A stretch of 64,000 nt of DNA from NCBI GenBank assembly GCA_963834305.1, contig CAWIAX010000004.1, positions 310,001-374,000 of the forward strand. The letters are read 5' to 3'. A program made the position numbers and the translations under genes. Below are positions 25,197-36,166 of this stretch, in pieces; position 1 is the stretch's first letter; each line of letters begins with the position of its first letter. Source of the stretch: JACCXG01 sp963834305. GTDB taxonomy: Bacteria; Acidobacteriota; Vicinamibacteria; Vicinamibacterales; 2-12-FULL-66-21. The notes under the pieces are model-generated. The model did not search any database, had not been told where the DNA came from, and was given only the letters and a program-made list of their open reading frames with translations.

Positions 25197-25431
25197 TCAG
25201 CTCGTGAACCGCATGGCGTCCCGCTCGAGCATAGCGGACCCCCTCGAGTTCCCTGGTGGTGCGGAGCGCGGCGTCGATATGCCGATCTCCGGGCACGGAC
25301 ACGACCAGCACATCCGGCTGCGCGGGCGCGTTGGATCGCGTGTCCAGTCAGCCCCCTGCTCCACCAGCCGCTGCTTGATGGCCGCCCAGTTGGCGCCAGT
25401 ACTCGAGGCCGATAATCAGTCGTTGAGACAT
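25197..25431 (-). CDS. Small hypothetical protein, possibly I9-propeptide-like (frameshifted)
   Basis: An ATG at 25431, preceded by an AGGAA, begins MSQRLIIGLEY. After shifts near 25400, 25340 and 25225 the frame continues through NWAAIKQRLVEQGAD, QPDVLVVSVPGDRHIDA and TTRELEGVRYA to a TGA at 25197, giving about 77 residues. The last third resembles the beta-alpha-beta ending of subtilase propeptide/inhibitor I9 domains, where V-x-Y/F-A-E is typical. It lies convergent to the lanthipeptide-like cassette. Both the reconstruction and the resemblance are tentative. Confidence 0.4.
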
Positions 25432-25556
25432 GTCCCGGGTTCCTGGGGCGTTGCCGGCGGCGAGCAGCGCACGCTGGTCATTTCAATCTTACTCGCCAGC
25501 CCGAATAATAAACATACGCGCTTGACGCCCCTCGACCCGCCTCCTAGGTCGGATCC

Positions 25557-25988
25557 GTGCCGACGCTCGACATGTCCAGGACCCCGCCACAGGGCAGCGC
25601 GGGAGCGGCCGGGAAGGCCGGACGTGGCTGGGCTGCCTTCTGGACGAGGCGGCGTGTCGCGGCGGGTGTGAGCCCGGACGTCCAGGTGGCGATGTGGAAA
25701 GTCGCGTGGGTCAGAGGCGCCAGGGCGTATTGGGCCGGGGCGGCGCACTCCGCGCAGCCCTACGGCTCGCCACCGGCCAACATCGCCTGGGATGCCGGCT
25801 GGCACTGGGCCGAGCAGAACCCCGACCGCCGGAAGGAGTCGGTCCCGCGCCTCGCGCACCGGCGGCGCCGCGCGACCGACCCGACGCCTCACCTGACACG
25901 CGCCGTGCAGGTCGGCGCGGTGGGGTTGACGCTCTACGGTCTCTCGCGGTCCCTGCGCCGGTTGATCGCCCCGCGGCGGAAGCCGTAG
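25557..25988 (+). CDS. Small basic protein with RMF-like repeats
   Basis: 143 residues from GTG 25557 (an ATG at 25572 is an alternative). The centre has two aromatic/glycine motifs, AWVRGARAYWAG followed by PYGSP, and WDAGWHWAEQNPDRR. These recall the ribosome modulation factor pattern (GxxAGxxG...CPY...WLxGW). The C-terminus has a short hydrophobic helix (AVQVGAVGLTLYGLSRSL) and ends very basic. No enzyme motif is present. It sits between the lanthipeptide-like cassette and the convergent giant gene. The RMF resemblance is by eye only. Confidence 0.55.
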   Translation: MPTLDMSRTPPQGSAGAAGKAGRGWAAFWTRRRVAAGVSPDVQVAMWKVAWVRGARAYWAGAAHSAQPYGSPPANIAWDAGWHWAEQNPDRRKESVPRLAHRRRRATDPTPHLTRAVQVGAVGLTLYGLSRSLRRLIAPRRKP

Positions 25989-26010
25989 ATCCGGCCCATC
26001 GGCGGCTCGG

Positions 26011-29000
26011 TTACCGCGCGACGATCACCGTGTCTCCTCTGGCCCGTCCGGGCGGCGCCGTGGCGTAGGTCACGGCAGAGAGCACGATCTGGTCGATCGC
26101 GAGGCCGTCCTCGCGCATCTGAATCCTCAGCCGCTGCGGCCCGGTTTCCGCGAAGTACACGACCGGCCCGAGCACGTTCATGCCGTACCCGTTGTCGGCC
26201 CAGCCCCATCCCTGGAGGCCGCACCCGCCGCACTCCTCGAGGATCACCGTCGTGGATGCAGTCGTGCCCATCCGCCACTGGGGCGTTCCCGAGGCATCGA
26301 CGCTCCCGTCGAACTGGACGAAGACCGAGTCGTTGCTGTAGCTGTCGTCCAGGGCCTTCCCGCGCAGCCAGAGCCGGTAGGGCTTCCCGGCCTCGGCCGC
26401 AAACGTGAGATCGAATGCCGCAGCGGGTGCAGGCGACGCATTGGGCACCTTTGCGAGGTTGGCATTCGGGTTCTGCAGCCGCGATCCTGCCGCGGCGGTG
26501 GCGTCGGCGATCACGGCCCATCCTCCAAGGACCTGCGCGTCCACGGCCGGGTAGAGCACGACCTCATCTATCGGTGCGCCTGCCGGGGGTGGCGGCGGCG
26601 GAGGCGGCGCCACGCTGAAGAGGACAGGCGCAGACGTGGTGGTCGCGCCACCGTTGTCCGTAACCCGGGCGGTCAGGGTGTATGTCCCCGCGCCGACATC
26701 GGGCCAGGTCGTGGTGAATGGACTCTCCGTCGCTGTCGCCAGCAGCGTGCCACCCGCGAAGAACTCGACGGCGACGATGGTGCCATCTGGGTCGCTGGCC
26801 GCGGCGGTCAATGTGACCGAGGCCGGCGCGATGGGAGGGGACGCGGCGGCTGTCGCCACGAGCGAGACGATCGGCGCGGTATTCGACGGCGGGCCGGCAT
26901 CGGTCGTTGTGCCTCGAGGATGGTCGCGTCGTTCTTCACCGCGCCGGGCGGTGTATTCAGGTATTTCGCGGCGGACAGCACGACCTGATCGATGGCGAGA
27001 CCGTCCTCGCGCATCTGGATGCGCAGCCTCTGAGGCCCGGTGGCCGCGAAATAGACGAGGGGGCCGAGCACCCCCGTTCCGTAGCCGTTGTCGGCCCATC
27101 CCCAGTCCTGAAGGCCGCAGCCGCCGCAGTCCTCGAGGATCACCAGGACGCCGCATCGGTGGTGTTGATGCGCCAGAGGGGCGTGCTCGAGGCATGCACG
27201 CTGCCGTCGAACTGCACGAACACGGAGTCGTTGCTGTAGCTGTTGCCCAGGGCCTTGCCGCGCAGCCAGAGCCGGTAGCCCTTGCCGGCCTCCGCATGGA
27301 AGGTGAGGTCGAAGGCCTGCGCCGGCGCCGCGAGCGCCGTGGCGACCTTGGCCGCGTTGAGATTGGGGTTCTGCAGTCGGGCTCCACTCGCCGCCGTCGC
27401 ATCGTTCGTGACGACCCAGCCGCCGATGACCTGCCCCTGGACGGCGGCATGCAGGACGATTTCGTCGGTGGACGGCACGATGGGTGGCGGCGGTGGCGCG
27501 ATCACGGACAGGACAACGGGATCGGACGTCGCCGACGAGCCCGCCATGTCGGTGGCACGGGCGGTGAGGGTGTACACCCCCGCCGCGACGTCCGGCCAGG
27601 TCATGCTGTACGGGGCCGCGCTGGATTGTCCGACGAGCAGGCCATTGGCGAAGAACTGCACCCTGGCGATGCTGCCGTCTGCGTCCGTGGCGTCGGCGCT
27701 CAGCACGCGAGCGGCCGGTGCGTCGAGCGTGAGCCCGGACGCCGGCGACGTCAGAGTCACCTGCGGCGGAACATCGGCCGGCGGCGGCGGCGAATCGACG
27801 GTCACCAGCACCGGCGCTGATGTCGTCGTGGCGCCGGCATCATCGGTGGCTCGTGCCGTCACGAGGTATCCCCGGCCGCCACCTCCGGCCAGAGGATGCT
27901 GTACGGGGCGGCGCCGGCCGTGCCGATGAGCAGCTCGCCGGCAAAGAAATCCACTGTCCGCACGGTGCCATCGCTGTCCTGTGCCGTGGCCGATACCAGC
28001 ACCGTGGCTGGCGACACGAGCGGCGTCCCGGGAACCGGCGCCGTGAGCGTCACCGTGGGCGCCAGATTTGCCGGCTCGGGTGGCGGGGCAAGCCACGCCG
28101 GCGGCGCGATGCGGATGTCGAACGGCTCGTAGACGACGCGGTCGAGCACCTGCAGCTCGCTGACGCAGAGATTGCGCTTCGGCGTGATGCGGTAGCGGAC
28201 AAACCGGGCGGTCACCGGCGCAGGCACGATCTGCTCGAAGTTCCAGGCTGTCGCTTTGCCGTCGTCCGGCAGCATGTGATTGATCGGCATGTCCTTTCGC
28301 CATAGCGACGTCTGCAGCAGCCCATGGCTGGTGAAGTCGACGCCGTCCACGGACGATGAGACCTCGACACGGTCCTGGACCTGGCCTTTCAGCGCGTCCC
28401 AGGACGGGTAGCCGAAGAGGTGCGCGCGGAAGGCGCCGAGAGCCTGCGGCGCGCCGAGGTCGAGCTGGATATCGACATCCTTCCCGGACGTCCAGCATTG
28501 TCCCCACCAGTACAGACAGGCTGCCCGTCGCCGGCGCGCCAACGACGCCGTCGGTCAGGATCGTGGTGTTGGCCGCCCCCGCGGACGACTGGAAGCCGGA
28601 CGGCGCGCGGGAGGCGGTGTACGGCTTGTTCACCGCGAGATTGGTCCCGGTGGTAGGGTCGTATAGACGTCACTTCTGGCCGCCGGCGTCCACGCCGTCG
28701 CTGTATCCGGGGGGCGCCGCCGTCGCCGAATCCGTCGACGTTGACGGTCATCGATTCCATCACCGGATGGTCGCTGCCACCGACGTTCACGACGTAGCGG
28801 AAGGGGAACTCCGTCACGCGCTCCCGATGGCTCCGCTCGACGGTGTCCGGTCCGCTCGCATCTCCTTCCAGCGGAGGGTGACATCGAGCCGGGGGAGGTG
28901 TGCGACGGCGGGGTGGTGGTTGACCTCCATCCGCACCGCGTAGAGGCCGCTCGCGCGCGTGCTGTCGCTGTTGGTGTTGTGGATCAGGTATTGAACAGGA

Positions 29001-32000
29001 CGGTGCGGGTGCCCGGCGGGATGTCGGTGATCGTCTCGTAGTGCAGGACGTCGTAGGGCTTGCCGACGTCGCTCAGGCGGTACGAACGGATCCAGGACTC
29101 GCCGCCGTCGAACGAATGGAGGAAGTCGATATACGAACCGGCCTTGTAGTTGTGGAGGCGGCCACCGTAGACCAGCCGGGTGATGTCGCGCGGCGCGTCC
29201 ATGCGATAGGTCAGGTGCGCATCCTGCGTCAGGATCGCGGGGTAGGCCGCGGCGGTGTACTTGCGCGGCACGCCGACTCCCTGCGTCGCGATGTTGCTCG
29301 AATCGTAGACGTCGGTCCGCCAGAAATCGCCACGCAGCTCCGGCCAGAGCACCATCGTGTCGGACGGGTCGCCAAGCCCCAGGAAGATCTCGTTGCGGCC
29401 GATGTTCAGCTTCGGGAGGCCGTGCACGTTGACCTGCGTGAGCGTCGTAATCGAGAGCCCTGTCAGCACGACGGCATCCGCCGGACCGCCGTTCCGGCGC
29501 ATCTGCACCCTCACCAGCGTCTCGTAGGCGGCGCTCACGTCGCTGCGGAGGTTCGGGTGAGCGGCACCAGCCCGGTGGCGGCGCCAGATGAACCGACCTC
29601 GCGTCCACGACGTCCCGTGGTTGACGCTCACGGCAATTGATGCGGTGGCGCCCGGGTCGGGTCGCGAGAACTGCGCGTCGATCTTCTGCGAGGCGATCGC
29701 GTTGCCGGCCTGGACCTTGTAAACGATCTCGGCGGCAGGTCGGGCAGCGCGGGAGCGAGGCCCGACGCGATGCTGGTGATGTTCGCGGCGCGGTGCACGG
29801 CGCGCTCCCACTCGGCCGGCGTCAGCCGGGGAGCCCACGACCAGACGCCGTTGCCGCGGTTGCCGAACGTGTTCGCGGAATCGATCTGCGTGGTGCTCGC
29901 CGGGTTCGGGCTGGCGATTTTTTCACTGGGGATCCAATATTCCGCCGTGGTCCCGAGGCGCCGGTAGTAGCGGGTGTAGGACTCGTCCTCCCTCAGGTTG
30001 AGCACGTAGCGGTGCCCCGCGTCCCAGTTGTAGTAGTAGTCCTGGAACTTGAGGCCGCCCGGGCAGAAGTTGGACGCGAAGCCCTTGAGCGTGCTGCCGG
30101 TCGGGGTGGTGAAGTCCGGGAGGTTCCGCAGCGCGTCCGACCCGGTCAGGAATCCGTTCGGGCTGGTCGCGTACAGGCTCCGCTCCCGCACCAGCCGCGC
30201 GTAGTCGGCGGCCGCCTCCTCGAGCGACGCCAGCGAGACGCCGTCGTCGGTCGTCACCAGGTTGGACATGGAGCTGTCGATCATCCGGAATTTGCCCTCG
30301 TACTGGACGGTGGACACCGTGTGATTGCAGATGTCCCAGGTACTGATGGGGCAGGCCGAGCGCTTCGTACAGCACCTGGTTGATGCCGGAGATCGTGCTG
30401 CACATGGTGAAGCCGTAGTCGAGGAAATTGCGGATCGGATCGGTCACCTCGAAGCCGTGGAGCATCATCGGCGCCGTCTGTCGCTTGAGGCGGTGGCTCC
30501 AGTAGAAGAGGGCCCACACCTTTTCCCGGCTGCTCTGCCAGGCCGAGGTCGTGCTGTAAATCAGGCTGTCAAGGTCCGTCAGGTCCGGCGACGCGTCGCT
30601 GGCGATGCGGACGTTGTAGGCCGCGGCCCCAGGCGCCGGCACCGCGGTGAGGGCTGCCGCGGGCGCTGCCGCCGTGCGGAGCGGAACGACCTGGCTGCCG
30701 GCCGACAGATCGAGGGCCTGCACCGCCGCCCCCTCGCGCGGAAGGGGGCGGGCGAGCGCACTGGCGAATGCGCGGGAAGCGCCGGCGGCGCCCGGCTCCA
30801 GCGCCCATTCGACCAGCAGCCCGGCGGCGGGGGCGCCGAGGCTTTCGATCACGATGCCGAACCGCCGTCCAACCGCGGACGGGAAGCGCTCCGCTACGTC
30901 CAGGGAGGACCGGGCTCCGGCGGCCAGGCCGAACGTGTCCCGGGACGTGGTCCCGTCTTCGAAGAAGAGCGTGGCCTGGATGTCCGCGGCCGACGGCGCC
31001 GTGTTGGTAATGGTGATGGTGGTCCGGGCGCCGGCCGGGCCGCCAGCCTCCCCGTCGGCGATGCCCCATCGGGTCGCCGTGCCCCCGCCCGTGCCGTGAT
31101 GCATCTCCGCGATGCCGCCGGCGCTGGCGGCCACCTGCATCGAGCGCTCGGCCACGACGGCGACACCGTTGATCGAGGTGAGCGTCGCGGCGACCGGCGT
31201 CCGGGCGAGGCGGGGATCCTCGTCGTCCACGAGGATTCTGGAACGGCTGCTGCCGGGGATGGTGTAGTGCCTGACCACGACCTCGCCCGAATCGAGGCGG
31301 TATTCGGCATCCACGAGCGCGGCCGCGGCGTCGGGATTGACAATCGTCAGGAACATGTCGACGGCCGGCCCCGTGGCTCCCCCGGCGAAGAACCAGTGCG
31401 GCGCGGCAGCCGTCATGCCGAGCACGCCGTGACCGGCACGCGCCAGGCGATCGACGCCGCCGCGGTACATCGCCCGCTCGACGACCACGGGTACGCTCGA
31501 CGTAATCGCCGCCGAGACGCCGAGGAAGACAGCGCGGCGAGGGCTCGAATCGGTCCGCGCTTCGGCGTTGACCCACACCGCGGAGCGGCTGTGGGCCTCG
31601 ACCCGGTAAATCTTCGTGAGCGGCAGCTGCGGCGCCGGGAGAAGGTACTGCACGTCGACGTCGGCAGCGGCCGGCTGCCCGTTCTGGATGATGTAGAACA
31701 GGTTCGTGCCGCCAGTGGTGTCTCCATCGGCGATGAACCAGGTTCTCGACGCGGCCGCCCCGCTGGTCTGGCCGTGGCTGCTGTAGGCCACGCCGTCATC
31801 GGAGAAGGTGCAATCCACCACGACCCGCCGGTCCGATTCGATCGTCGTCCCGAACTCCGTCCAGCGGACGTCGGCGAGCGCGTCGGGGCCGAGAGTGAGC
31901 CGCGACGTCGGACCGAGCTGCAGCATCCGCCGCACGCGCTCGCCGTCGGCGGTCGCGAACGTCAGGAGGACCGATGCGGGCTGCGAGTCCGGGTTGAGGA

Positions 32001-32310
32001 GCGCCACTCGCGCGGCCATCGACCCGGCCCCCGCTTCCGGAAGGTACGTGGCATGGAAGCCGCGCGGATGCGTGCCCGCCTCGTATTCCTGGGCGTTGGT
32101 CAGTCCATCGCCGTCGGGATCCCCCGCTGCGCCGTCGGGCCCCGCGCCACTGCGCGAGTCGAGCCCCACCTGGGATTCCCAGCGGTCGGGGAGCCCGTCC
32201 GCGTCCGAATCCTGGTCCACGGAACTGATGAGGTGTTGGCCAGAAGTAACTGCGGTGGAAGCCGCCGCTAGCGCCACGAAGACGACGAGCACCCAGGATC
32301 GGAGTTTCAC
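26011..32310 (-). CDS. Giant modular secreted protein: TSP3, transglutaminase-like, discoidin, Ig and CBM modules (frameshifted)
   Basis: About 2,100 residues after bridging eight or so shifts (30332, 29735, 28995, 28830, 28600, 27870, 27145, 26912). In order: signal peptide from GTG 32310; calcium-binding TSP3-like DQDSDADGLPDRWE and DPDGDGLTNAQEYEAGTHP; beta-rich surface domains; a transglutaminase-like core with Cys (GFTMCSTISG), His (ICNHTVSTVQ) and Asp (FRMIDSSMSN); a beta domain; an F5/8-type discoidin domain (VDIQLDLGAPQALGAFR); then three Ig-like domains and two carbohydrate-binding-like modules as duplicated Ig-CBM pairs. It is probably a cell-surface or secreted polysaccharide/peptide-acting protein. 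Three shifts have no net effect on length. Confidence 0.8.
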
Positions 32311-32509
32311 GGAAAGCCTCTGAACGCAGCGCTCCCCAGGAAGGGTCGCACTGGACCTTGTCAGTTACGGTGAGTTGTGGGACGAGAGAAGAGAAGTGTC
32401 GGGCACGGTTTCCATCCCGTCAAGCTGATCAGACGGCCCAATGTGGTGTTTTCTTTCCTGCCGAGCTGAAGAAAGAGCGGCACGTACCTGAGGTATTGTC
32501 ACGACCACC
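32311..32509. other. Divergent intergenic region
   Basis: About 200 bases between the giant protein (minus) and LarA (plus). It must hold both promoters, but I see no convincing box or hairpin. A TATTGT lies about ten bases before the LarA start. Confidence 0.5.
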
Positions 32510-33776
32510 ATGCGCCTCAAACTCCAATACGGAACCGCCGGGCTCGACGTCACGATCCCCTCGCGGAACGTCACCGTCCTCGCCCCCCGTTTCGTGCCCG
32601 GCCTGCCGGACGAGGCGGCGGCCTTCGCCGAGGCCCTGCGCGCCCCGCTCGCCGCCGCGCCCCTCCCCGATCTCGTGGCGGCGCACGAGCGCGTTGCCGT
32701 CGTCATCCCCGACATCACGCGGCCGCTCCCGAGCGATCGCCTGCTCCCCGGGCTGTTCCAGGCGCTGGCGCACGTCCCCGACGAGCAGATCACTATCGTC
32801 ATCGGCACCGGATCGCACCGCGCCACCACGCCCGCCGAGATCCGCGCGATGGTAGGGGAGGCGATCGCGGGCCGCTATCGGGTGGTCAACCACGACGCCT
32901 TCGATCCGGCGACGCTGGCCGCCGCCGGCACCGGCCAGGACGGGCAGCCGGTGTTCCTGAATCGGGAGTACGTCGAGGCCGATCGCCGGATCGTGCTCGG
33001 CTTCATCGAGCCGCACTTCATGGCGGGCTTTTCCGGCGGCAGCAAGGCGGTCTTCCCGGGCGTGGCCGACATCGCGTCGATCATGCGCTACCACGACGCA
33101 CGCATGATCGGCGATCCGGGGACGACGTGGGGGCGGATCGAGGGCAACCCGACGCAGTCGCGGATTCGCCACGACGGGGCACTGATCCCGATCGACTTCT
33201 GCGTCAACGTGACGTTGAACCGCCGGCGCGACATCACTGCCTTTTTCTGCGGCGACGTCCTTGCCGCGCACGATGCCGGCTGCCGGTTTTCACGCGAGAC
33301 GGCGATGGTGCCCCTCGACGCCCGCGTGCCGGTGGTGGTCACGACCAACAGCGGCTATCCGCTGGATCAGAACCTGTACCAGGCCGTGAAGGGCATGTCC
33401 GCCGCGGCGCAGATCGTGTCGGGCAACGGCTACATCCTGACCGCCGCCCGCTGCAACGACGGCTTCCCCGAGCACGGCAACTTCAAGCAGCTGCTGTTCG
33501 ACCACGACTCGCCGGCGGCGCTGCTGGCGACGATCACGGCGCCGGGATTCTCCTTGTACCGACCAATGGGAAGCGCAGCTGCTCGCCGGCGTGCTGCTGA
33601 AGGCGCGGGTCGGCCTCTACAGCGACCTCCCGGCCGAGGATGTGCGCCGCGCGCATCTCGAACCGGTGGGGGACGTCGGGGAGGCGCTGGCGGCCGAGCT
33701 CGCGCGCCTGGGTCCCGATGTGCCGGTAGCGGTGCTGCCCGAGGGCCCGATGACCATCCCATACGTGCAGGACTGA
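32510..33776 (+). CDS. larA: LarA-type nickel-dependent lactate racemase family protein (one frameshift)
   Basis: 421 residues; the span is a multiple of three plus one, with an extra base near 33559 after PGFSLY. LarA (DUF2088) motifs are DITRPLPSDRLLPG, GTGSHRATTP with the catalytic-type His, EPHFMAGFSGGSKAVFPG with the conserved His and the Lys that carries the nickel pincer cofactor, and GYPLDQNLYQAVKGM. LarA interconverts D- and L-2-hydroxy acids. The cofactor genes larB, larC and larE are not in this window, so the true substrate and cofactor supply are unknown. It precedes the NfeD gene by about 135 bases. Confidence 0.88.
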
Positions 33777-33880
33777 CGGTTTCGCGGGGCGCCGAGGGGA
33801 CAACGCAACGCCGTGGAGCACGGCTGGCGACAGGCGGCCGCCGATGCGGGCGAAAATCCGGCGCTCCTCCGGATGGGCCA

Positions 33881-33886
33881 TATAAT
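33881..33886 (+). promoter_or_regulatory. Consensus -10 box TATAAT before NfeD gene
   Basis: A perfect TATAAT, 26 bases before the ATG at 33913, with a purine-rich AAGGAAGG in the short leader. It probably drives the NfeD/stomatin pair. Confidence 0.45.
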
Positions 33887-33912
33887 CAAGGAAGGGTTGA
33901 GGTGGCCCTCCC

Positions 33913-35244
33913 ATGGATATTCGTTCCGCGGGACGGTTGGCGTGCGGTCTCGTGCTGGCGCTGGGCCAGGGCGCGACAGCTGCGCAATCCACGCCCGCCG
34001 CCGATCCCGCCGCCCCGCCCCCCGTTGTCTACTCCGCCCGGGTGGACAGCATCATTCATCCGGTCTCCGCGGAATACATGATCGCCACCCTGGCGCGCGC
34101 GGATCTGGCCGGCGCGTCGCTCGTGGTCTTCACCCTGCGCACGCCGGGCGGCCTCGTGGATTCGACGCGCGCCATCGTGTCCGCCATGGTCGCGGCGAAG
34201 ACGCCGGTGGCGATCTTCGTCGGGCCGTCCGGGGCGCGCGCGGCCTCGGCGGGGTTCATCCTCATCCTGGCCGCTGATATCGGGGCGATGGCGCCGGGCA
34301 CGCACATCGGCGCCGCGCATCCGGTGGACGGCAGCGGCCAGAAGATGGACGACACCGTGTCCAAGAAGGCGACCGAGGACATGGCGGCCTACGCCCGCAC
34401 GCTCGCCGAACGGCGCCACCGCAACGTGGAGCTGGCGGCCGAAGCGGTGAGCGCGAGCCGGGCGTTCACGGAAGGGGAGGCGCTTGGCGCCAAGCCGCCG
34501 CTGGTCGACCTGGTGGCCAACGACGTTGCGGACCTGTTGCGGCAGGTCGACGGCCGGACGGTGACGCGCTTCGACGGCTCGACGGTGGTGCTGCGGACCG
34601 CCGGCGCCGAGATCGTGCCGGTCGAGATGAGCCTCCGCCAGCGCGTGCTGAGCGCCGTGGCGCACCCCAACGTGGCCTACCTGCTGCTCAGCCTCGGCAC
34701 CCTGGCGCTGACCATCGAGTTGTGGAACCCCGGCGCGATCCTCCCCGGGGTGGTGGGGGTGCTCTGCCTGCTGCTGGCGTTCTTTGCCTTCTCCGTGCTC
34801 CCGGTCAACTATGCCGGCGTGCTGCTGATCCTGTTCGGCCTGATCCTGCTCATCCTCGAGGTCGTGGTCACCAGCTTTGGCCTGCTCACCATCGGCGGGC
34901 TGGTCGCGCTGGCGTTCGGGTCGATGATCCTCGTGGACTCGCCGCTGCCGGAGCTGCAGCTGAACCTGCGCCTCGTGCTGCCCATCGTCCTGGCGCTGAC
35001 GGCCATCGCCGTGATGCTGGCGCGCCTGGCCTACGCGGCGCAGCGGCGCGTTGCGGTCACCGGCACCGCCGGAATGGCCGGGGAGGTCGGCGAGGCGCTG
35101 ACGGCCATCGAACCGGGGCGGGGCGGGCAGGTCGCGACCCACGGCGAGATCTGGCAGGCGACGGCGGCCGAAGCGATTCCCAAGGGCAGCCGCGTCCGCG
35201 TGATCCGCGCGGACGGACTCCGGCTGTTCGTCAAGAGTGATTGA
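33913..35244 (+). CDS. nfeD: NfeD-family membrane serine protease (ClpP-class)
   Basis: A 443-residue protein. It has a signal peptide (1-24) and a periplasmic ClpP-like protease domain with the Ser nucleophile in GARAASAGF and candidate general-base Lys in DTVSKKATED. Four to five membrane helices follow (about 250-360), then a soluble C-terminal NfeD beta-barrel (GTAGMAGEVGEALTAIEPG, PKGSRVRVIRADGLRLFV). Archaeal homologues cleave the C-terminus of the neighbouring stomatin. The stomatin gene starts ten bases downstream, the usual partner order. The pair is thought to act in membrane quality control. Confidence 0.93.
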   Translation: MDIRSAGRLACGLVLALGQGATAAQSTPAADPAAPPPVVYSARVDSIIHPVSAEYMIATLARADLAGASLVVFTLRTPGGLVDSTRAIVSAMVAAKTPVAIFVGPSGARAASAGFILILAADIGAMAPGTHIGAAHPVDGSGQKMDDTVSKKATEDMAAYARTLAERRHRNVELAAEAVSASRAFTEGEALGAKPPLVDLVANDVADLLRQVDGRTVTRFDGSTVVLRTAGAEIVPVEMSLRQRVLSAVAHPNVAYLLLSLGTLALTIELWNPGAILPGVVGVLCLLLAFFAFSVLPVNYAGVLLILFGLILLILEVVVTSFGLLTIGGLVALAFGSMILVDSPLPELQLNLRLVLPIVLALTAIAVMLARLAYAAQRRVAVTGTAGMAGEVGEALTAIEPGRGGQVATHGEIWQATAAEAIPKGSRVRVIRADGLRLFVKSD

Positions 35245-35253
35245 GGGCCCACA

Positions 35254-36012
35254 ATGCTGATTCCTCCGTTCCTGATGGTGCTGTTCATCCTCGGGCTGTA
35301 CCTGGTGAGCTCGATCAAGATCCTCACCGAATACGAGCGCGGTGTCGTGTTCCGGCTGGGCAAGCTGCTGCCGCACCCGAAGGGGCCCGGCGTCGTGCTC
35401 GTGTTCCCCCCGATCGACCGGATGGTCCGCGTCGGGTTGCGCACCGTGGTGCTCGACGTCCCGCCGCAGGACGTCATCACGCGCGACAACGTGTCGGTCA
35501 AGGTGAACGCGGTGGTCTACTTCCGCGTCATGGACGCGACCAGGGCGATCGTCGAGGTCGAGAACTACAACTACGCGACGTCGCAGCTCTCGCAGACCAC
35601 CCTGCGCAGCGTGCTGGGGCAGGTGGACCTCGACGACCTGCTGTCGAAACGCGAGCACCTCAACCAGGAACTGCAGCAGATCCTCGACCAGCGCACCGAT
35701 CCCTGGGGCGTCAAGGTCTCGGCGGTCGAGGTCAAGCACGTCGACCTCCCGGACAACATGCAGCGGGCGATGGCGCGGCAGGCGGAAGCCGAGCGCGAGA
35801 AGCGCGCCAAGATCATCCACGCCGGCGGCGAGCTGCAGGCGTCGCAGGAGCTGTCGCAGGCGGCCGCCATCATCGCCTCCGAGCCGACCGCGATCACCCT
35901 GCGCTACCTCCAGACGCTCACCGAGATCGCGGCGGAAAAGAACTCGACGATCATCTTTCCGCTCCCGATGGAGCTGCTGGGCTACCTGAAGCCGGGCGGC
36001 GCCGGTAAGTAG
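35254..36012 (+). CDS. Stomatin-like SPFH protein (slipin)
   Basis: 252 residues. One N-terminal membrane helix (FLMVLFILGLYLVSSI) is followed by an SPFH/Band 7 domain (EYERGVVFRLGKLL, PPIDRMVRVGLRT, SQTTLRSVLGQVDLDDLL). A coiled-coil stretch rich in Glu/Ala/Lys (RQAEAEREKRAKIIHA) and a hydrophobic C-terminus near TIIFPLPMELLGYL complete it. That C-terminus matches the region which NfeD proteases cut in archaeal stomatins. It is expected to form membrane-associated oligomers. Ten bases separate it from nfeD. Confidence 0.94.
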   Translation: MLIPPFLMVLFILGLYLVSSIKILTEYERGVVFRLGKLLPHPKGPGVVLVFPPIDRMVRVGLRTVVLDVPPQDVITRDNVSVKVNAVVYFRVMDATRAIVEVENYNYATSQLSQTTLRSVLGQVDLDDLLSKREHLNQELQQILDQRTDPWGVKVSAVEVKHVDLPDNMQRAMARQAEAEREKRAKIIHAGGELQASQELSQAAAIIASEPTAITLRYLQTLTEIAAEKNSTIIFPLPMELLGYLKPGGAGK

Positions 36013-36154
36013 AGTCCGCCTTCGCGCCCTTCGCGCCCTTCGCGCGCTTCGGCGAGACTCGTCCGTTGCGCGCTTCGCGCGCTTCGGCGAGACTGGTCCA
36101 TCGCGCGCTGCGCGCGCTTCGGCGTGACCGGGCCTTCGCGCGCTACATCCCAGA
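36013..36154. repeat. CTTCGCGCG-type interspersed repeat
   Basis: No gene here. Three imperfect copies of a unit containing CGCGCTTCGGCGAGACTGGTCC start near 36041, 36078 and 36111, flanked by CGCCCTTCG repeats (36019-36040). A related CGCGCCCTTCGCG lies at the end of the LanC gene. The units are self-complementary and could fold. Confidence 0.75.
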
Positions 36155-36160
36155 CATAAT
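36155..36160 (+). promoter_or_regulatory. -10-like CATAAT six bases before TolC-like start
   Basis: CATAAT, then GGAGGG, then ATG 36167. The GGAGGG touches the start codon, too close for a normal Shine-Dalgarno, so a leaderless transcript is plausible. Confidence 0.4.
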
Positions 36161-36166
36161 GGAGGG

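Noticed and set aside
30325..32271. Long plus-strand frame opposite the giant secreted protein
   Set aside because: Arg/Gly/Ala-rich without domains, while the minus strand has a signal peptide and TSP3 motifs.
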